From the NCBI GenBank assembly GCA_029582155.1, contig CM055896.1, positions 5,339,098-5,403,097 on the forward strand: 64,000 bases of DNA, given 5' to 3'. The stretch comes from Panopea generosa (Eukaryota; Mollusca; Bivalvia; Adapedonta; Hiatellidae). Positions 44,580 to 56,395 of the stretch are shown piece by piece (the first letter of the stretch is position 1; every line of letters begins with the position of its first letter). Made by a program: the position numbers and the translations under genes. Under the pieces are notes generated by a model, which did no database searches, was not told the origin of the DNA, and worked only from the letters and a program-made list of their open reading frames with translations.

Positions 44580-47500
44580 GTAAGTATTCTAATTTTACAT
44601 GTTACAACAGAATAGTATTTTACACTTTATTTCTTGTCTACATATAGAACCTGAAATCTACCGAATCAGGTCTGTTCACCTCCAATAAAAAAGCAAGGAA
44701 TCTATGCCTGTTCCACAACTCATAGCAATTGAACGATTACTAAAGTGTGACGTCATTTCCCCTGAAGCAATTGACCAATCATCGTGCTCAAATATGCTGC
44801 TATATATTTTAAGGACCCAATTGGGAGAACTGGGATCGTTGTACAGACTAACTCATGCCGTGGCGCATGTTTCGGTCACAAGTATGTTGGGCTTATGTAA
44901 AGACTAGTTCCAATACAATTATTTTTCCAAGAAAAATTACTATTGACCCAAAGCAGAAAACTGACCGAGACGAAGTCGAATTATTAGTTCACTTTGTGGC
45001 TCAATAGTCAGTTTCCCTGGATAAGGTGGATAGTTTTATACTATTGTGGTTACAGTAATTGTCATAGTGTTACACCTGTACGTTCACTTACAGTGAACTT
45101 ATTTGGAACTCGTTTTATTCAAGTTTAAAATAATTTTTATTTACGTAATAGCATGTTTAATGTACTTGTTTTATCAACCAGGTACATTTCTACACGTTCA
45201 TCCTTTTATCAAAATCCATCCGCTTTATCGTACATGTGATGCCACCTGTATCAACTTATATGTTCTTGTTTGAAAGCCACCAGCTTTACAATTAATCCAT
45301 GCGGCTATTATCAATTCAAAACTTGTTACTAGGGGAGTGTTACTAAGATTAAAAAAGACCCATCAAAAATGTATTGTTTTTTAATTGGTTACTATAGATC
45401 ACATGTGGTAGTAACATGATAATTTTATTAAAGCGCATTAAACCGTGAAAAGTTATGAAATAGGAGTTAACGGGTAAGTAGTAAGTCGCAGAAGGCGTAC
45501 TTTAGTGTCGTTGTTCAATTTTCGTGTTTCAACATTCACAATGTAGTTCTTAAGCAGTGCAGCGGTTTCGGCCGCTAGGCGCGACGTATGGTGCTTAAGC
45601 AGGACTTCTAACTAACTCCTATCAATTTTAATTTCAAACAGGAACAATTACAACATCACACAAGTATATTAATTAGCAGTGGCTGTGCAACTTTGTACTA
45701 TATTACCATAGTGTATATATTGTTATTTACTAAACGGATGTTTATGCTGTGTATTTACGTTTAATGAATATACAAATGACTGAACTTTACACCAAGTGTT
45801 TATCTTCAATCACTACCGTCTTCAACCGTTACCGGCGGCACAAACCTGTCATAGATTTTACAATATGGCATTATTTTGTTTCAGCCATACAGTAGATCAG
45901 TTGACGTTTAAGGAGTACATGAAAGAAGACGAAGCGCTCAAGTTTAACAAATGTGGTGATTATAAAGCGGCCGCAGCCGCCAACATGTCGAAAATATTTA
46001 TACTTCTTGAAAGTAGACGGGCCAAACATCGAAAAAATATTGGCCAAAGTAAGTAAAAGTAAAATATTGTACTAACATAAGAGATAAAAAGACATTGCAG
46101 CCTGTTGAGGGTGACTGTAATACTGTAAACTAGAATGACTTGCTGGTAATAGAGACGGAGTTTTATTGAAAAAAGAAATGTATACTTGTAACATTGGCAC
46201 ATGGCAAGGTACAGTATAACGGGAAATTAAATGGTTAAAAGTGCCACCTAGAGAGAAATAAATTGGAGATAATGTAAAATCGGCTATACTTAACCATAAG
46301 TAACTTGTACTCTTATCGCAAACGACGATTACACTATTTATATATACATATAAAGGTACAACACATATTTAACTAACAAGCAAATGCGTGTATTAAATAA
46401 GCATGCTGCCGCATTTGTCAGAAAATAGTCTAGGGATGGTACTAATATTTTACACTGTCTCGTTTTATGATGTGACGACAAGGGAAGAGCGAGGATTAAG
46501 TTCTAAATTTATACACCAAACAACTTTAATAATTGGTCACATGGAATAATTGATATTTTGTCAACATGAGTTGGTAACGTTCATATTTTAATCTACAATT
46601 TAATGATCAAATGTATTAATGTGCATTTTTCCGTCAATTTCATAGATTATTTCCACGTATTTTGTATTTAGCTTGTTACACTAGGAAACCTGAAAACCGC
46701 TGAAAATGACAATACATGGACTGATATGCGTACAATGTGCTGACTCCATACTGACACGGTCTTACAACATACTGACTACAGGTATTACAAGTCCATCTTA
46801 TAAGACCGTAAATGGTATTATAATATCCCAGCTATACGGTCTTAAACATTGTGGTAGTGGAATTATGGTCATTATGAAAGTTGTAGATGCTTGTAACGTT
46901 ACGTTTCTGTTTATATATCGTGTTTGATTGCAGATCTAACTGTGCCTGGGTATAAACTTGGGGACACCATTTCGGTGTTTATTACTCTCTACAATGGATA
47001 TGGACAACCGAGGACTAGCGGCGGCGATCAACTGAGAGCTAGAATGTTCAGTCGAGCCAAACACGCCGCAGTTGCAGGACACGTAGAGGATCATAAGAAC
47101 GGCTCATATACAGCAGTGCTGGAGGCAGTTTGGGTAGGAGTGTCGACAATAACCATAACTATTGCACACACTAGAGAGGAAATCAGTGCGATTTACCGTG
47201 TGAGAAATCAGGTATAGCAGTATAAATATGTACATATACTTTTTAATAAAATTACTCACAAATTATATGTTTGTAATATATTCACTAACTGACCAGACGG
47301 GGGCTGTCAATCAAACAAGTCGATAATCAATTTTTTAAATCAACGATAGAAATTGGTTCCAGCTAAGCCATTATCCGAAGACAAGCTGACGATGTCTAAG
47401 TAAACACTTCATTGTATTTACTTTGACACACAACGCCACGTGATCAGTGGGCGGAGCGATAGTTGTTCTCGCGATAGGTCAGTTATATCGAAAAACATTA

Positions 47501-50500
47501 TTTTAATTAAATAGATAAGTGCAACTAGTTTCACAATTAGGAAATATCATTTCAACTTATTCAAAAAAGAACCGATGCGAATAAAGTTTAATACATTGTT
47601 AACTTAAATTATGATTTGATGAATATATTTTTATCTATTAAATTAAGTATACTAAACCATTTTAATACAAATTCAATACAACACATGACGGATTATATAC
47701 TGCGATCAACTTGTGATTTAGAAACTCGTGATCACATATCATATTATGAATATTTTTAACAGACCTGTGTTGTGCATTACTCATATGCGAAGATGTGTTA
47801 ACAATCATCGTGTACAATGCTCCCTTTTTTCAGATGCCTACTACAAGGCAGATCCTGGCCCAATTTGTGAATGGTAATAAAAAGGAAGAAACGCAGTGTC
47901 ACCCAGATCATCGACAATTAAAACAATACCCATTGCTTTGTAATTTTACAATTGAGAATTCGGGCATGCCATGGTACTGCGGGAAACCAAAACACAATTC
48001 CTTACTTTGTGAAGACTGGATAAATACAAAGAAATTCGAACCACCACTTACATTCTCAAGTGCCGAAAAAAAGTTAATTGAAAGGTATTTTATGTAACAA
48101 CACGCCCTTTTCTAATATAAAAAAAAAGTTCATTGAAATATCATCGACACGAAAATCACCCTGAACCCCACAATAAACATCAGTTGAAGAGCACATTTCT
48201 ATATGAAGCCTAAAATAGGTGCTAGTAGCACTGTCTATATAGAAAAGGTTTGACTTCATAATCTGCTAATTAGATGCCCAAAGGATGTTGCAAGAACTTC
48301 AGTACTTAAGAATTGTAGTATAACTTTACATCGAAATGTATAACGAATCTGGTGATTTTGAGAATAATGGAATAACGTCTAAAATAACATTTATACTCTT
48401 GTTTAATGTTTTGGTTTGCACTATTTCCGATTGATTACAAATACAAATGAAGTGTTACAAAATAGCTCTATAAGTGGCGGATCTAAAATTTTAGAAATCA
48501 TGGAAAGGGTTGGGGCAAATTCTCATTCTCGGACCATTTTTATTTACTATTACAGCATTCTGAATGTTTAGTCGATATGGATCCTTGATTATATACATCT
48601 ACATGTACCCAGACTCCGTGTTGATATTATATTTTACTTTTTTCTCAATCAATGATTCTTATAATACAACACATAGGCCAACGTGTAGGACATGAGGGGT
48701 ATTGTATATTCATTACCCCTCATGAACAGATCAGATTCAATGTCACAGCTTCTCATGTTTTTCTTTCTTGTTTTCCTTGTTTTTAATCAAAATTAATATC
48801 CATTGTAAAAAATGTAGATAAATAGAAAGTATTTGTAAATAAAATATAAAGGTGTTTATTGATACATTACAGTATGATAAACTAGAAGAAGCATGTATAT
48901 ATTCGAGAAATTAGTATGTATATAACCATCAGTCATTTTCAAAAAAATGTACATAATAGATCTTATGGAAATGATTCATAGACTGTTTCATTACAAGTAT
49001 AATTCAATGTCTCAATGTTCATTTTCATATTATGCTTCGGACTGACTAGCAAGAAAGCATCATCTGAACCACGTGTCATACATACACAAGCCTCAGTACA
49101 AACTGGAGTGTTTGCTTTTTATTGGCCAAAACCAACCCACCAACATTTACATGATGTAATCTCAACCAATCCTCTTGAAGCAGGTTCCTTGGGCACCAGA
49201 AGCATTTTCAAAATATTATTTTTGAAATACCAAGATTTTGTATTGCTTGTAAAGAACGCTTCAAAAACAGTTCTAAGTGACGCTTAAAGTTTTTTGACAA
49301 TGGTGGTATATTTTGTTCCGCAGTCTCTTTTAACAAAACAATCGGTATCTGGCATCATCGACATGCAAATTCAAGGCTATTGAACTTAACTCGGGCTCAA
49401 CTTGGTCGCATTCGTTTTGATGGTTAGGTGATGATAATATCTTCAAATGATTAACAGCCAAGTTTCCAAATGTGATTGCACTTTCATCTGTTACCATATG
49501 AATGATTGCCATTCCATCTATAATGTAAGCTGTACATCAGATGTTGAAAATCTTACATGCACATTTGTTTCCGTCTATAGCTCCGTAAGTAATATACTTT
49601 TAACTGGCTTTCTCAAAGTTCCATCTGTGTGTGCAAGTGAGTATTGAACATTCAGAACGTCTTTAAGAAATACATCTCTGGACATGGATGTAATTATCAG
49701 TCTACCAAACAGTTCCCTGTCAACACTTATGGTTGTAATCAGTTCATCTTTAGCTTTGGTCGATTTTTGATCTGATAGTGTGAAAACTGTTTTCCAGATG
49801 TAGCAATGGCTTCTAAAACACCTTTGTATTTATGTTCAGTTTTTCATCAATAAACTTTTCCATGTTATCTCTGCCAGTCTTCTCGTAAGATGTTTAATCA
49901 TATATGACGGCACAACGACTCCTGTTGCATTTTTACTAATGTATCATTAATTGATAATTTTGCTTTGGTAATGTGGCTTACTGTACTTAACAGATAGTCG
50001 TAATCACGTATTGTAGTTTTCTTTATTGGTGCGCAGGTTGTTTTATTGACTTCCTGTACTTACCAGATAGTCGTACTCACGTATTGTAGTTTTCTTTATT
50101 AGAGCGCAGGTTATTTCATTGACGTCCTGTACTTAACGGATGGCCGTACTCACGTATTGTAGTTTTCTTTATTGGTGCGCAGGTTATTTCATTGACTTCC
50201 TGTACTAAATAGATGGTCGTACTCACGCATTGAAGTTTTCTTTATTGGGTCGCAGCTTATTTCATTGACTTGCTGTATTTAATGGATGGTCGTACTTACA
50301 CACTGTAGTTTTTTTTATTGGTGCACAGCTTATTTAATTGACTTCCTGTACATAACGGATGGTCATACTCACGCACTGCAGTTCTTTTTATTGGTGCGCA
50401 GATCATTTCATCGACTTTCTGTATTTAATGGTTGTACTCACGTATTGTAGTTTGCTTTATCTGTGCGCAGGTTATTTCATTGACTTCCTGTACTTAACGG

Positions 50501-53500
50501 ATGGTCGTACTCACGCATTGTAGTTTTCTTTATTGGTGCGCAGGTTATTTCATCGACTTTCTGAATTTAACGGATCGTCGTACTCACGTATTGTAGTTTT
50601 CTTACTTGGTGCGCAGGCTATTTCATGGACTTCTTGTACTTAATGGATGGTCGTACTCACGCGTTGTAGTTTTCTTTATTGGTGCGCAGGCTTTTTCATT
50701 GACTTCCTGTACTTAACGGATGGCCGTACTCACGCATTGTAGTTTTCTTTATTGGTGCGAAGGTTATTTCATTGACTTCCTGTACTTAAAGGATGGCCGT
50801 ACTCACGTATTGTAGTTTTCTTTATTGGCACGCAGGTTTTTTCATTGACTTCCTCTACTTAACGGATAGTTGTACTCACGCATTGTACGGTTCATTACTG
50901 GTGCGCAGGTTATTTCATTGACTTCCTGTACTTAACGGATGGTCGTACTCACGCATTGTAGTTTTCTTTATTGGTGCGCAGGTTATTTCATTGACTTCCT
51001 GTACTTAACGGATGGTCGTACTCACGCATTGTAGTTTTCTTTATTGGTGCGCAGGTTATTTTATTGTCTTCCTGTACTTAACAGTTGGTCGTACTCAGGC
51101 ATTGTAGTTTTCTTTATTGGTACGCAGGTTTTTTTCATTGACTTCCTGTACATAACGGATAGTCGTACTCACATAATGTTTCTTTATTAGTGTAAGCCAC
51201 TGTTTTTACTTTGTCACACTTCTATGATTCTTTCAATTAAAGATAGTCTTTTGTGGTTTGGTTTATATGTATATTCAAAATCGTTTTTAGGGGCTTCCTT
51301 TTTAAAAAAAAAAAAACTAAGGGTGTCACTGCACTAACATTCTAGGATTTAACTGTGTAGTGAGACTATAACTTTGGCCTTTTGCTTTGGTTCTCACTAA
51401 TCAATTTACGGTGCTAATGTGATTTCCGTTACTGATGTTATTAACCGGTACATATACTCTTTTATTGTGGATTTCTTTATTAATGTTCTTACCAGTTTAA
51501 CGTAACTTACCTAAATTCACAACTTACAATTCGTGAAAATAAAATCATGACGTCATATGATGACTGGCGGAAACTAATGTATGCATATTTTATCTAGGGT
51601 TAGTTAAAGAATTCTTTAGAGTCCTTTGTGGCCGAGTGGTTTTATGTGCCGTCGTAAGATCACTTACCTCTCATCACTAAGGTGGTATGATCGAGTCCCA
51701 GCTCGCTCCAAAACCTATATGTGAGAAAATTTGCAGAAGGAAGTGTTGTGGTTCTCAGATGCATGCCACGATCTTCCACCACAAAAAAATCGGATATGAG
51801 GGGAACCTTGTATGGTATGGTAAAAGTACAATCTTCCCGAATTATCATGGCCATCAAATATTAAACGTATTAAGATGACATTGTGCTCGGTGAGGGTCTT
51901 CAGTAATACATTTCAAATCGTATTATGAACTCAATGATTATAATCAAGTCATCCATTTGTATGCAGCATTTCTTGAATAATTCTTTTACATCTGTATTAT
52001 CATGTTTGATAGGAAACGGAGTGAAAGAGAAATCCCTGAAGTTCTAACAATAGAAGTATACAGTACGGGAGACCACAACCAGAATATCGTGAAAACACCA
52101 AGCCTGTCTTGCGGCAACGTTATCACGACTACCCTGTGGTCGTTTCAGTCTTCCACCAACGGATTCCTTTATGAAGACAAATGGTTTCTGAAACATTGCA
52201 GAGGTATGTGTGAGTGAGTGGTTTATATTTGTACGCACTTTACTGTTAATATATATTTAATTTCGTCATGGATTATCTTTCTTTATTCTATAAGCGATTC
52301 TACATCTTTTTTACACAGAATCTTGTAGAATTAATTGATGCAACAAAAAAAACTCCTCTATCATGATTGAGAGTACAAGGTTTACGGTAACCGTTTATAG
52401 AATACACTTTCTTAATTTTATAGAACTGTTGATGTATAATAATATAATATAAAGATGAATCGAACAAATGAATAATACATGACATGATATTTTAGGAGTA
52501 TAGTTTGTGAATGACTGAGGTATGAAAGTATATAAAGTTAAAATTGGCTACAACGTTTTTTTTTCCAATATATCATGTCTATTATATATATATATACATT
52601 TCTCTACCCAATATACTCATAAGAAAATATATTTAAATATGAAAAATGAATATTGTAAAGATATTTACTAACTTGACCTACGTACCCAGGTTAGATTAAA
52701 ATAGATTTCCCGCATTAAAAGGTATCGTACGACGTATCAAATGAGTCACGTGATTTCATTTTGATTTTTATCATATTGCATATTGTATAATTTGTTTCAT
52801 TATAGAAAACTTCCGAATGACGTGGTAATTGGGAATTTCGATTTATATTTAGCACTATGACAACATATACTTCGATGGGTTTGATATACCAAACCATTAT
52901 ACATTAATATATGATAACGGGATGATTTTTATATATTTAAAAAATAATTTTAAGTTTAAGACAGTTATATCGTTGTTTTTCAGGTATACTGTTTTTTAAA
53001 TGTTGTGTATCTATTTGCATTAATATTTAGCAGCACTGTATTTTATTTCCAGTGCCCAATAAAGAAATAATGAAAAACTGCATCACCAACACCAAACTGG
53101 TTCTCGCAGGTGACTCGACAAGTCGACAATGGTACGTTGATATCAGTAATAGGTTTAGTTGCAATCAAACTACGGAAAAATGGAGCAATACAAAATGGCA
53201 TAAGAGGTCTTCCTGTCAAAATAGGGATATGAATTTCTCAATGGAATTCCTTCCACATAGTCAACCATTCTATCTTGGAACAGGTTGGGAAACACGTCGT
53301 TACACGTTACGCTCTATATCCCGTGATTTAGATGAAATTGGTAATAACGATAACGTTATAGCTGTTATTCATGTGTATTTGCATTTAGTAGCTTACCATC
53401 ATATACATTTTAGAAACAGAATGTATATCATAAGAAACAGTGTTGAAAAGCTCTTAAAGAGAAACAAATTCGTTAAGATTGCTATAAAGGGTCCCCACAC

Positions 53501-53714
53501 CTGCACGACACCTGCAATAAAACTTAGACTAACGGATTATTATGCGTATGTCTACAGAGATATACTCGTTGATGTATTTAAAGGACTACATGACAGAGTG
53601 ATATACCTGGATTTTATAGATATAGCTAACGCAGTTCTTGTAGAAGATCCCCATCCTAAAAACAACATTGTGACTTATATGGTGGACATGATGTTGGGAT
53701 ATGTGTGTGGATGA
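44449..53714 (+). CDS. NXPE-family protein (neurexophilin and PC-esterase domain), six coding exons
   Basis: Exons are 44449-44579 (ATG 44452), 45885-46048, 46934-47211, 47834-48084, 52013-52203 and 53053-53714. The GT-AG phases agree at every junction and give about 557 residues, normal for the family. Residues about 8-27 form a signal anchor, so a type II Golgi/secretory protein is likely. Residues about 98-190 form a filamin-like/NXPE domain (PGYKLGDTISVFITLYNGYG, HKNGSYTAV). The C-terminal PC-esterase/SGNH-like domain has the nucleophile block LAGDSTSRQW (Ser about 359) and the closing Asp-x-His in EDPHPK (about 536-538). From memory, some mammalian NXPE proteins have been linked to sialic-acid O-acetylation. 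The substrate here is unknown. Because an AG acceptor sits three bases before the ATG, a 5' non-coding exon is expected upstream. Confidence 0.88.
44645..44900 (+). repeat. Dispersed repeat (family N) in NXPE intron 1
   Basis: Matches 43770-44060 and 54715-54930: CCGAATCAGGTCTGTT, CAAGGAATCTATGCCTGTTC, ATAGCAATTGAACG.TTACTAAA and CCCAATTGGGAG. The short plus-strand frame inside is not a gene. Confidence 0.7.
45463..45622. mobile_element. Possible small MITE in NXPE intron 1
   Basis: GGAGTTAACGGGTAAG on the left and CTTCTAACTAACTCC on the right are imperfectly inverted and flanked by TA. An internal TTCTTAAGCAG / TGCTTAAGCAG pair gives further symmetry. Evidence is limited to the termini. Confidence 0.35.
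45885..46048 (+). CDS. NXPE exon 2: stem region
   Basis: Acceptor TTTTGTTTCAG and donor GTAAGTAA. It reads HTVDQLTFKEYMKEDEALKF, then CGDYKAAAAANMSKIF. No domain is recognised; it probably forms the stalk between membrane anchor and globular domains. Confidence 0.75.
46380..46500 (+). repeat. Dispersed repeat (family N) fragment in NXPE intron 2
   Basis: GCATGCTGCCG.ATTTGT, ATAGT, GGTACT and GACGA.A..GAAG.GCGAGG words match 43617-43740 in order. Confidence 0.55.
46934..47211 (+). CDS. NXPE exon 3: filamin-like/NXPE N-domain
   Basis: Acceptor TTGATTGCAG and donor GTATAGCA. It encodes NLTVPGYKLGDTISVFITLY, GQPRTSGGDQLRARMF, then DHKNGSYTAVLEAVWVG, an immunoglobulin-like fold typical of NXPE proteins. 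Confidence 0.85.
47285..47490 (+). repeat. Dispersed repeat pair, copy 1 (NXPE intron 3)
   Basis: GGGGGCTGTCAATCAAACAA, ATTGGTTCC, GACAAGCTGACG, CAGTGGGCGGAGCGATAGTT and CTCGCGATAGGTCA recur in the same order at 53725-53900. Confidence 0.75.
47834..48084 (+). CDS. NXPE exon 4: cysteine-containing linker
   Basis: Acceptor CCTTTTTTCAG and donor GTATTTTA, phase 0 in. It reads CHPDHRQLKQYPLLCNFTIE, then MPWYCGKPKHNSLLCEDW and LTFSSAEKKLIER. The Cys pattern (CNFT, WYCGKP, LLCEDW) resembles the NXPE mid-region. Confidence 0.8.
48690..48724. repeat. Perfect 11-bp-arm palindrome
   Basis: CATGAGGGGTA, a 12-nt loop, then TACCCCTCATG, within NXPE intron 4. Confidence 0.8.
49015..49970 (-). pseudogene. 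Remnant of an uncharacterised mobile-element ORF in NXPE intron 4
   Basis: The minus strand, read down from 49950, gives NATGVVVPSYMIKHLTRRLA, then VDRELFGRLIITSMSRDVFL, then LAHTDGTLRKPVKS, then DGMAIIHMVTDESAITFGNL, and near 49150 a Cys-rich stretch (SCKCWWVGF). These blocks resemble a large repeat-encoded protein family I remember from bivalve and fish genomes, with no name I can give. Frames change and stops interrupt it. Confidence 0.5.
49985..51190. repeat. 73-bp minisatellite in NXPE intron 4
   Basis: About 16 units of the pattern GGATGGTCGTACTCACGCAT + TGTAGTTTTCTTTATTGGTG + CGCAGGTTATTTCATTGACT + TCCTGTACTTAAC. Several units are near identical around 50930-51060 and more diverged at both ends. 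Confidence 0.92.
51620..51865 (+). repeat. tRNA-derived SINE (family B), plus-strand copy in NXPE intron 4
   Basis: The head is TGTGGCCGAGTGGTTTTATG followed by GCCGTCGTAAGATCACTTAC and a B box (GTATGATCGAGTCCC). Body words match 7684 and 18877 in reverse orientation. It ends about 150 bp before exon 5. Confidence 0.75.
52013..52203 (+). CDS. NXPE exon 5
   Basis: Acceptor ATGTTTGATAG and donor GTATGTGT. It continues IER + KRSEREIPEVLTIEVY and ends GFLYEDKWFLKHCR. It follows a 3.9-kb intron containing repeats. Confidence 0.8.
53053..53714 (+). CDS. NXPE exon 6: PC-esterase domain and stop
   Basis: The acceptor is TTTTATTTCCAG. It contains LVLAGDSTSRQWYVDISNRF, VIAVIHVYLHLVAYHH, KIAIKGPH and EDPHPKNN, ending GYVCG with TGA at 53712-53714. 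The catalytic Ser and the Asp/His pair are present and no stop interrupts the exon. Confidence 0.88.
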
Positions 53715-53724
53715 ATTGACATGA

Positions 53725-53900
53725 CGTGGGCTGTCAATCAAACAAGTTGCTAATCCAATCAGCAAACAATATTGGTTCCGGCGGCGCCATTTTCATTTGA
53801 CAAGCTGACGCTGTGCAAAACAAACACGGCATCGTATCTACTTAGACAGATGACCAGTGGGCGAAGCGATAGTTTTTCTCGTGTCAGGTCAGGTCAAAAA
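53725..53900 (+). repeat. Dispersed repeat pair, copy 2 (after NXPE stop)
   Basis: Begins about ten bases after the NXPE stop codon and matches 47285-47490. It would therefore form the start of the 3' UTR. Confidence 0.75.
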
Positions 53901-54714
53901 TACGAACGTCAAATCATGGCATTATAATTCACCAAGTTTATTTTTCATAAGTTATTGTTAATATTTATTTGTTTTTATTATGGTGGAATACATTTTAATG
54001 TTGTTATAAAACTCGAGTAGAAATATGTAATCAGATATCATAAAAAATAGGCTATACTTAAATTATCTCCTAAACAGATGGTGCATATATGTATTTTGAG
54101 AATTGTTTATTAGACTTTAGATTTTTTAAGATTACACTCAAGCCAGCAGCGACCAGGATAGGCAGATAACTCTCACTGTTCGACGGACCACTATTGCTGA
54201 TATTCAAAATATCATTTGAATTTGTAGGATGTAAAAAGGATCCCGAAAAGGATCATAATTATCTGTTTTTAACTTACTTATTGAAGATGAACGATATTAA
54301 CCGTTGCCACTTAACAGTAATATATCTATGAATATTAACACAAAGATGGTAATAATGTTCATTTTAGAACACATTCTTTCTCCATGACAGGTTTTGATGC
54401 CAATGATTGTGAATAAATATGAGAATCTTGGTTGCGTTTTAGGCCTAGTTATTGTCAAGTTTAAACGTAAGGGCTGTATGACTGATGATGTATTTACAAA
54501 AATATACAATTCTTCGTGTGCCTTGTCATTTCTTATGGTGTTGCCATTTTTTGTATAAGTGCTATTCATAGTAGAGCTGTGCGTTTCCGTTTGAGATTTG
54601 GTAAGTATACCATCAAGATGATATAGAAATAAACAAAAATAACACTTGAATGTATTTTTCAAATTGTGACCTGGTTCACCTTCCATTGATGCAACGTGCC
54701 CGTATTAGTTTATA
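53901..54714. other. Probable NXPE 3' UTR and flank
   Basis: An AATAAA at 54412-54417 is a candidate poly(A) signal about 700 bp after the stop, with no other support. The 129-codon minus-strand frame here has no motif. Confidence 0.3.
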
Positions 54715-55050
54715 TATTGAACGAGATATCTCCCGAATAAGGTCTATTAACCCACAATTAAAAAAGCGGGGAATTCCATACCTGTCCCACAATTCATAGC
54801 AATTAAACGCTTATTAAACAATGACGTCATTCAAACTTTCCCTGAAGAAACTGACCATTCAGCATGCTTAATTGTGCTGCTATTAAACGAACTCATTCGG
54901 AAGAGCTGCGTTTGACGGTCCACTCTCTATTGTGCCAACCGGCAAGCCCCCGGGATAACTTGGCAGAGGGACTAAAAATCCTTAGAATTACAAACAGAGC
55001 TGCGTTCGTTATACAGACTATGCTCCTGTGTCACTACCTTACATGTAAAG
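54715..55050 (+). repeat. Dispersed repeat (family N), third major copy
   Basis: GATATCTCCCGAATAAGGTC, CATACCTGTCCCACAATTCA, ATTAAACGCTTATTAAAC and ATGACGTCATTCAAACTTTC match 43770-44060. The 64-codon frame is not a gene. Confidence 0.7.
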
Positions 55051-55676
55051 GTTCATAGCTGGAGAAGGTAGGATAGTTTCTACGCTCTCAATGCCATGCA
55101 AAAAGGCATGAGTGGCGAGTTCGAATGCCCATTCGGCGGAACAGTCTCTTTAACGGTTGATATACGATTTTGTTTTTTATTTTCATGTATCTTTCACCAC
55201 TTATTCAAATGGTATCAGTTTCTTGCAGAGATGGATTTGTTCAAATACTAGTCAACCTTTCAGGATCCCTGGAAATCGTAGTTTGTTTCACTGATCGACT
55301 GTTAGCTTTAGAAATCATAAAAATGAAGCTTACTATTCAAGCACGTCACTTTACCAATGTACCTGTGAATATTTTAGTTTTTCTTTGCTCATTAATTACA
55401 ACCTCGGAAATGTTATGCTTCAAAAAAGTACTCCCGGTAGTATATCCTGCCAACGTCCCAACAATATACCAATGGGAGGTTACTTTGCTGCGTTGGTGCC
55501 TCGATTAATAAAGTGTGCTTCTGTTGAAGAGGTATACGGGTTATAGTCTCGAACCTGGCTCTTCCGATAAGGTCCGTTCAAGTCCTTGATTTAATATACT
55601 CCACAAGTGAGACAATTTCGGCCAATGGACATGATTAACTTATCGTTTAACAAATATCTGAGACTTATCGGGATAA
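55051..55676. other. Intergenic; one weak tRNA-like stretch
   Basis: 55070-55145 has a B-box-like GGCGAGTTCGAATGCCC and could be a worn SINE head. A 112-codon plus-strand frame at 55170-55508 has no recognisable motif. Confidence 0.35.
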
Positions 55677-55889
55677 GGCCATAATAAATTAATTGCTTGA
55701 TTATCATCCCCGCCCGTCCCCTAATTTTCATATCACCCCGGCCCTTTTTAAAACATTTAAAAAAGATATAAAAAAAATTATTAAAAAAAAAACATCAACA
55801 ATTTTAAAAATAAAAAAATAGAATTCTCCCGTTTTCCCCTTTTTTAAGAAAAATTTGGATGATAATCTAGCAATTAATTCATTATGGCC
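55677..55889. mobile_element. Harbinger-like MITE (TAA target duplication)
   Basis: A 213-bp unit with inverted ends of 33 bp that match at 31 positions: left GGCCATAATAAATTAATTGC, right end reading inward GGCCATAATGAATTAATTGC. It is flanked by TAA at 55674-55676 and 55890-55892. A 3-bp TAA duplication with GG-starting ends fits PIF/Harbinger. The interior is A-rich with no coding. Confidence 0.85.
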
Positions 55890-55892
55890 TAA

Positions 55893-56309
55893 ACTACAAC
55901 GCCAATGTCGGCTATGGACGTATCACAGAATGCGAGGTAAACGTTGACCAGTTAAAAACGTTGATAAAGCAAAGTGAATACTTATTGTTACGTAATACTT
56001 TTATCTAGGCTACTTTTTCATTTAAGACAATGTGTATTTTAATAACATTGATAAACATTTAGGTTCAATAATTTAAATTTAACGTTAGAAAAAATACACA
56101 TCTCTCCAATTGCTTCCTGGTGTAAAGAGGGTATCTAAATTAACATTATATTAGAATCTAAAACTGGATATATAATAATAAATTGAAAGCATGGAAACAT
56201 TCGAAAACAAGGACCGAGGAGCTAACATACATGTCTACTTCCCTATGTAATCTGGAAGAAATTCATAACCGTAGAACAAATCATATGGCTACATTGTAAT
56301 CAGTACAGA
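55893..56309. other. Intergenic, nothing recognised
   Basis: AT-rich, without open frames of note. Confidence 0.4.
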
Positions 56310-56395
56310 CTGTGGCAGCGATTTAAACTTATGACCCATGTATTTACTGTGAGAAGCGTTACCAACTACGCTAACCGCGCCGAAATACAAAATAT
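56310..56395 (-). repeat. tRNA-derived SINE head (family F)
   Basis: The minus strand reads GGCGCGGTTAGCGTAGTTGG + TAACGCTTCTC and, 30 bases on, a degenerate B box (AAGTTTAAATC). Only the head is recognisable. Confidence 0.5.
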
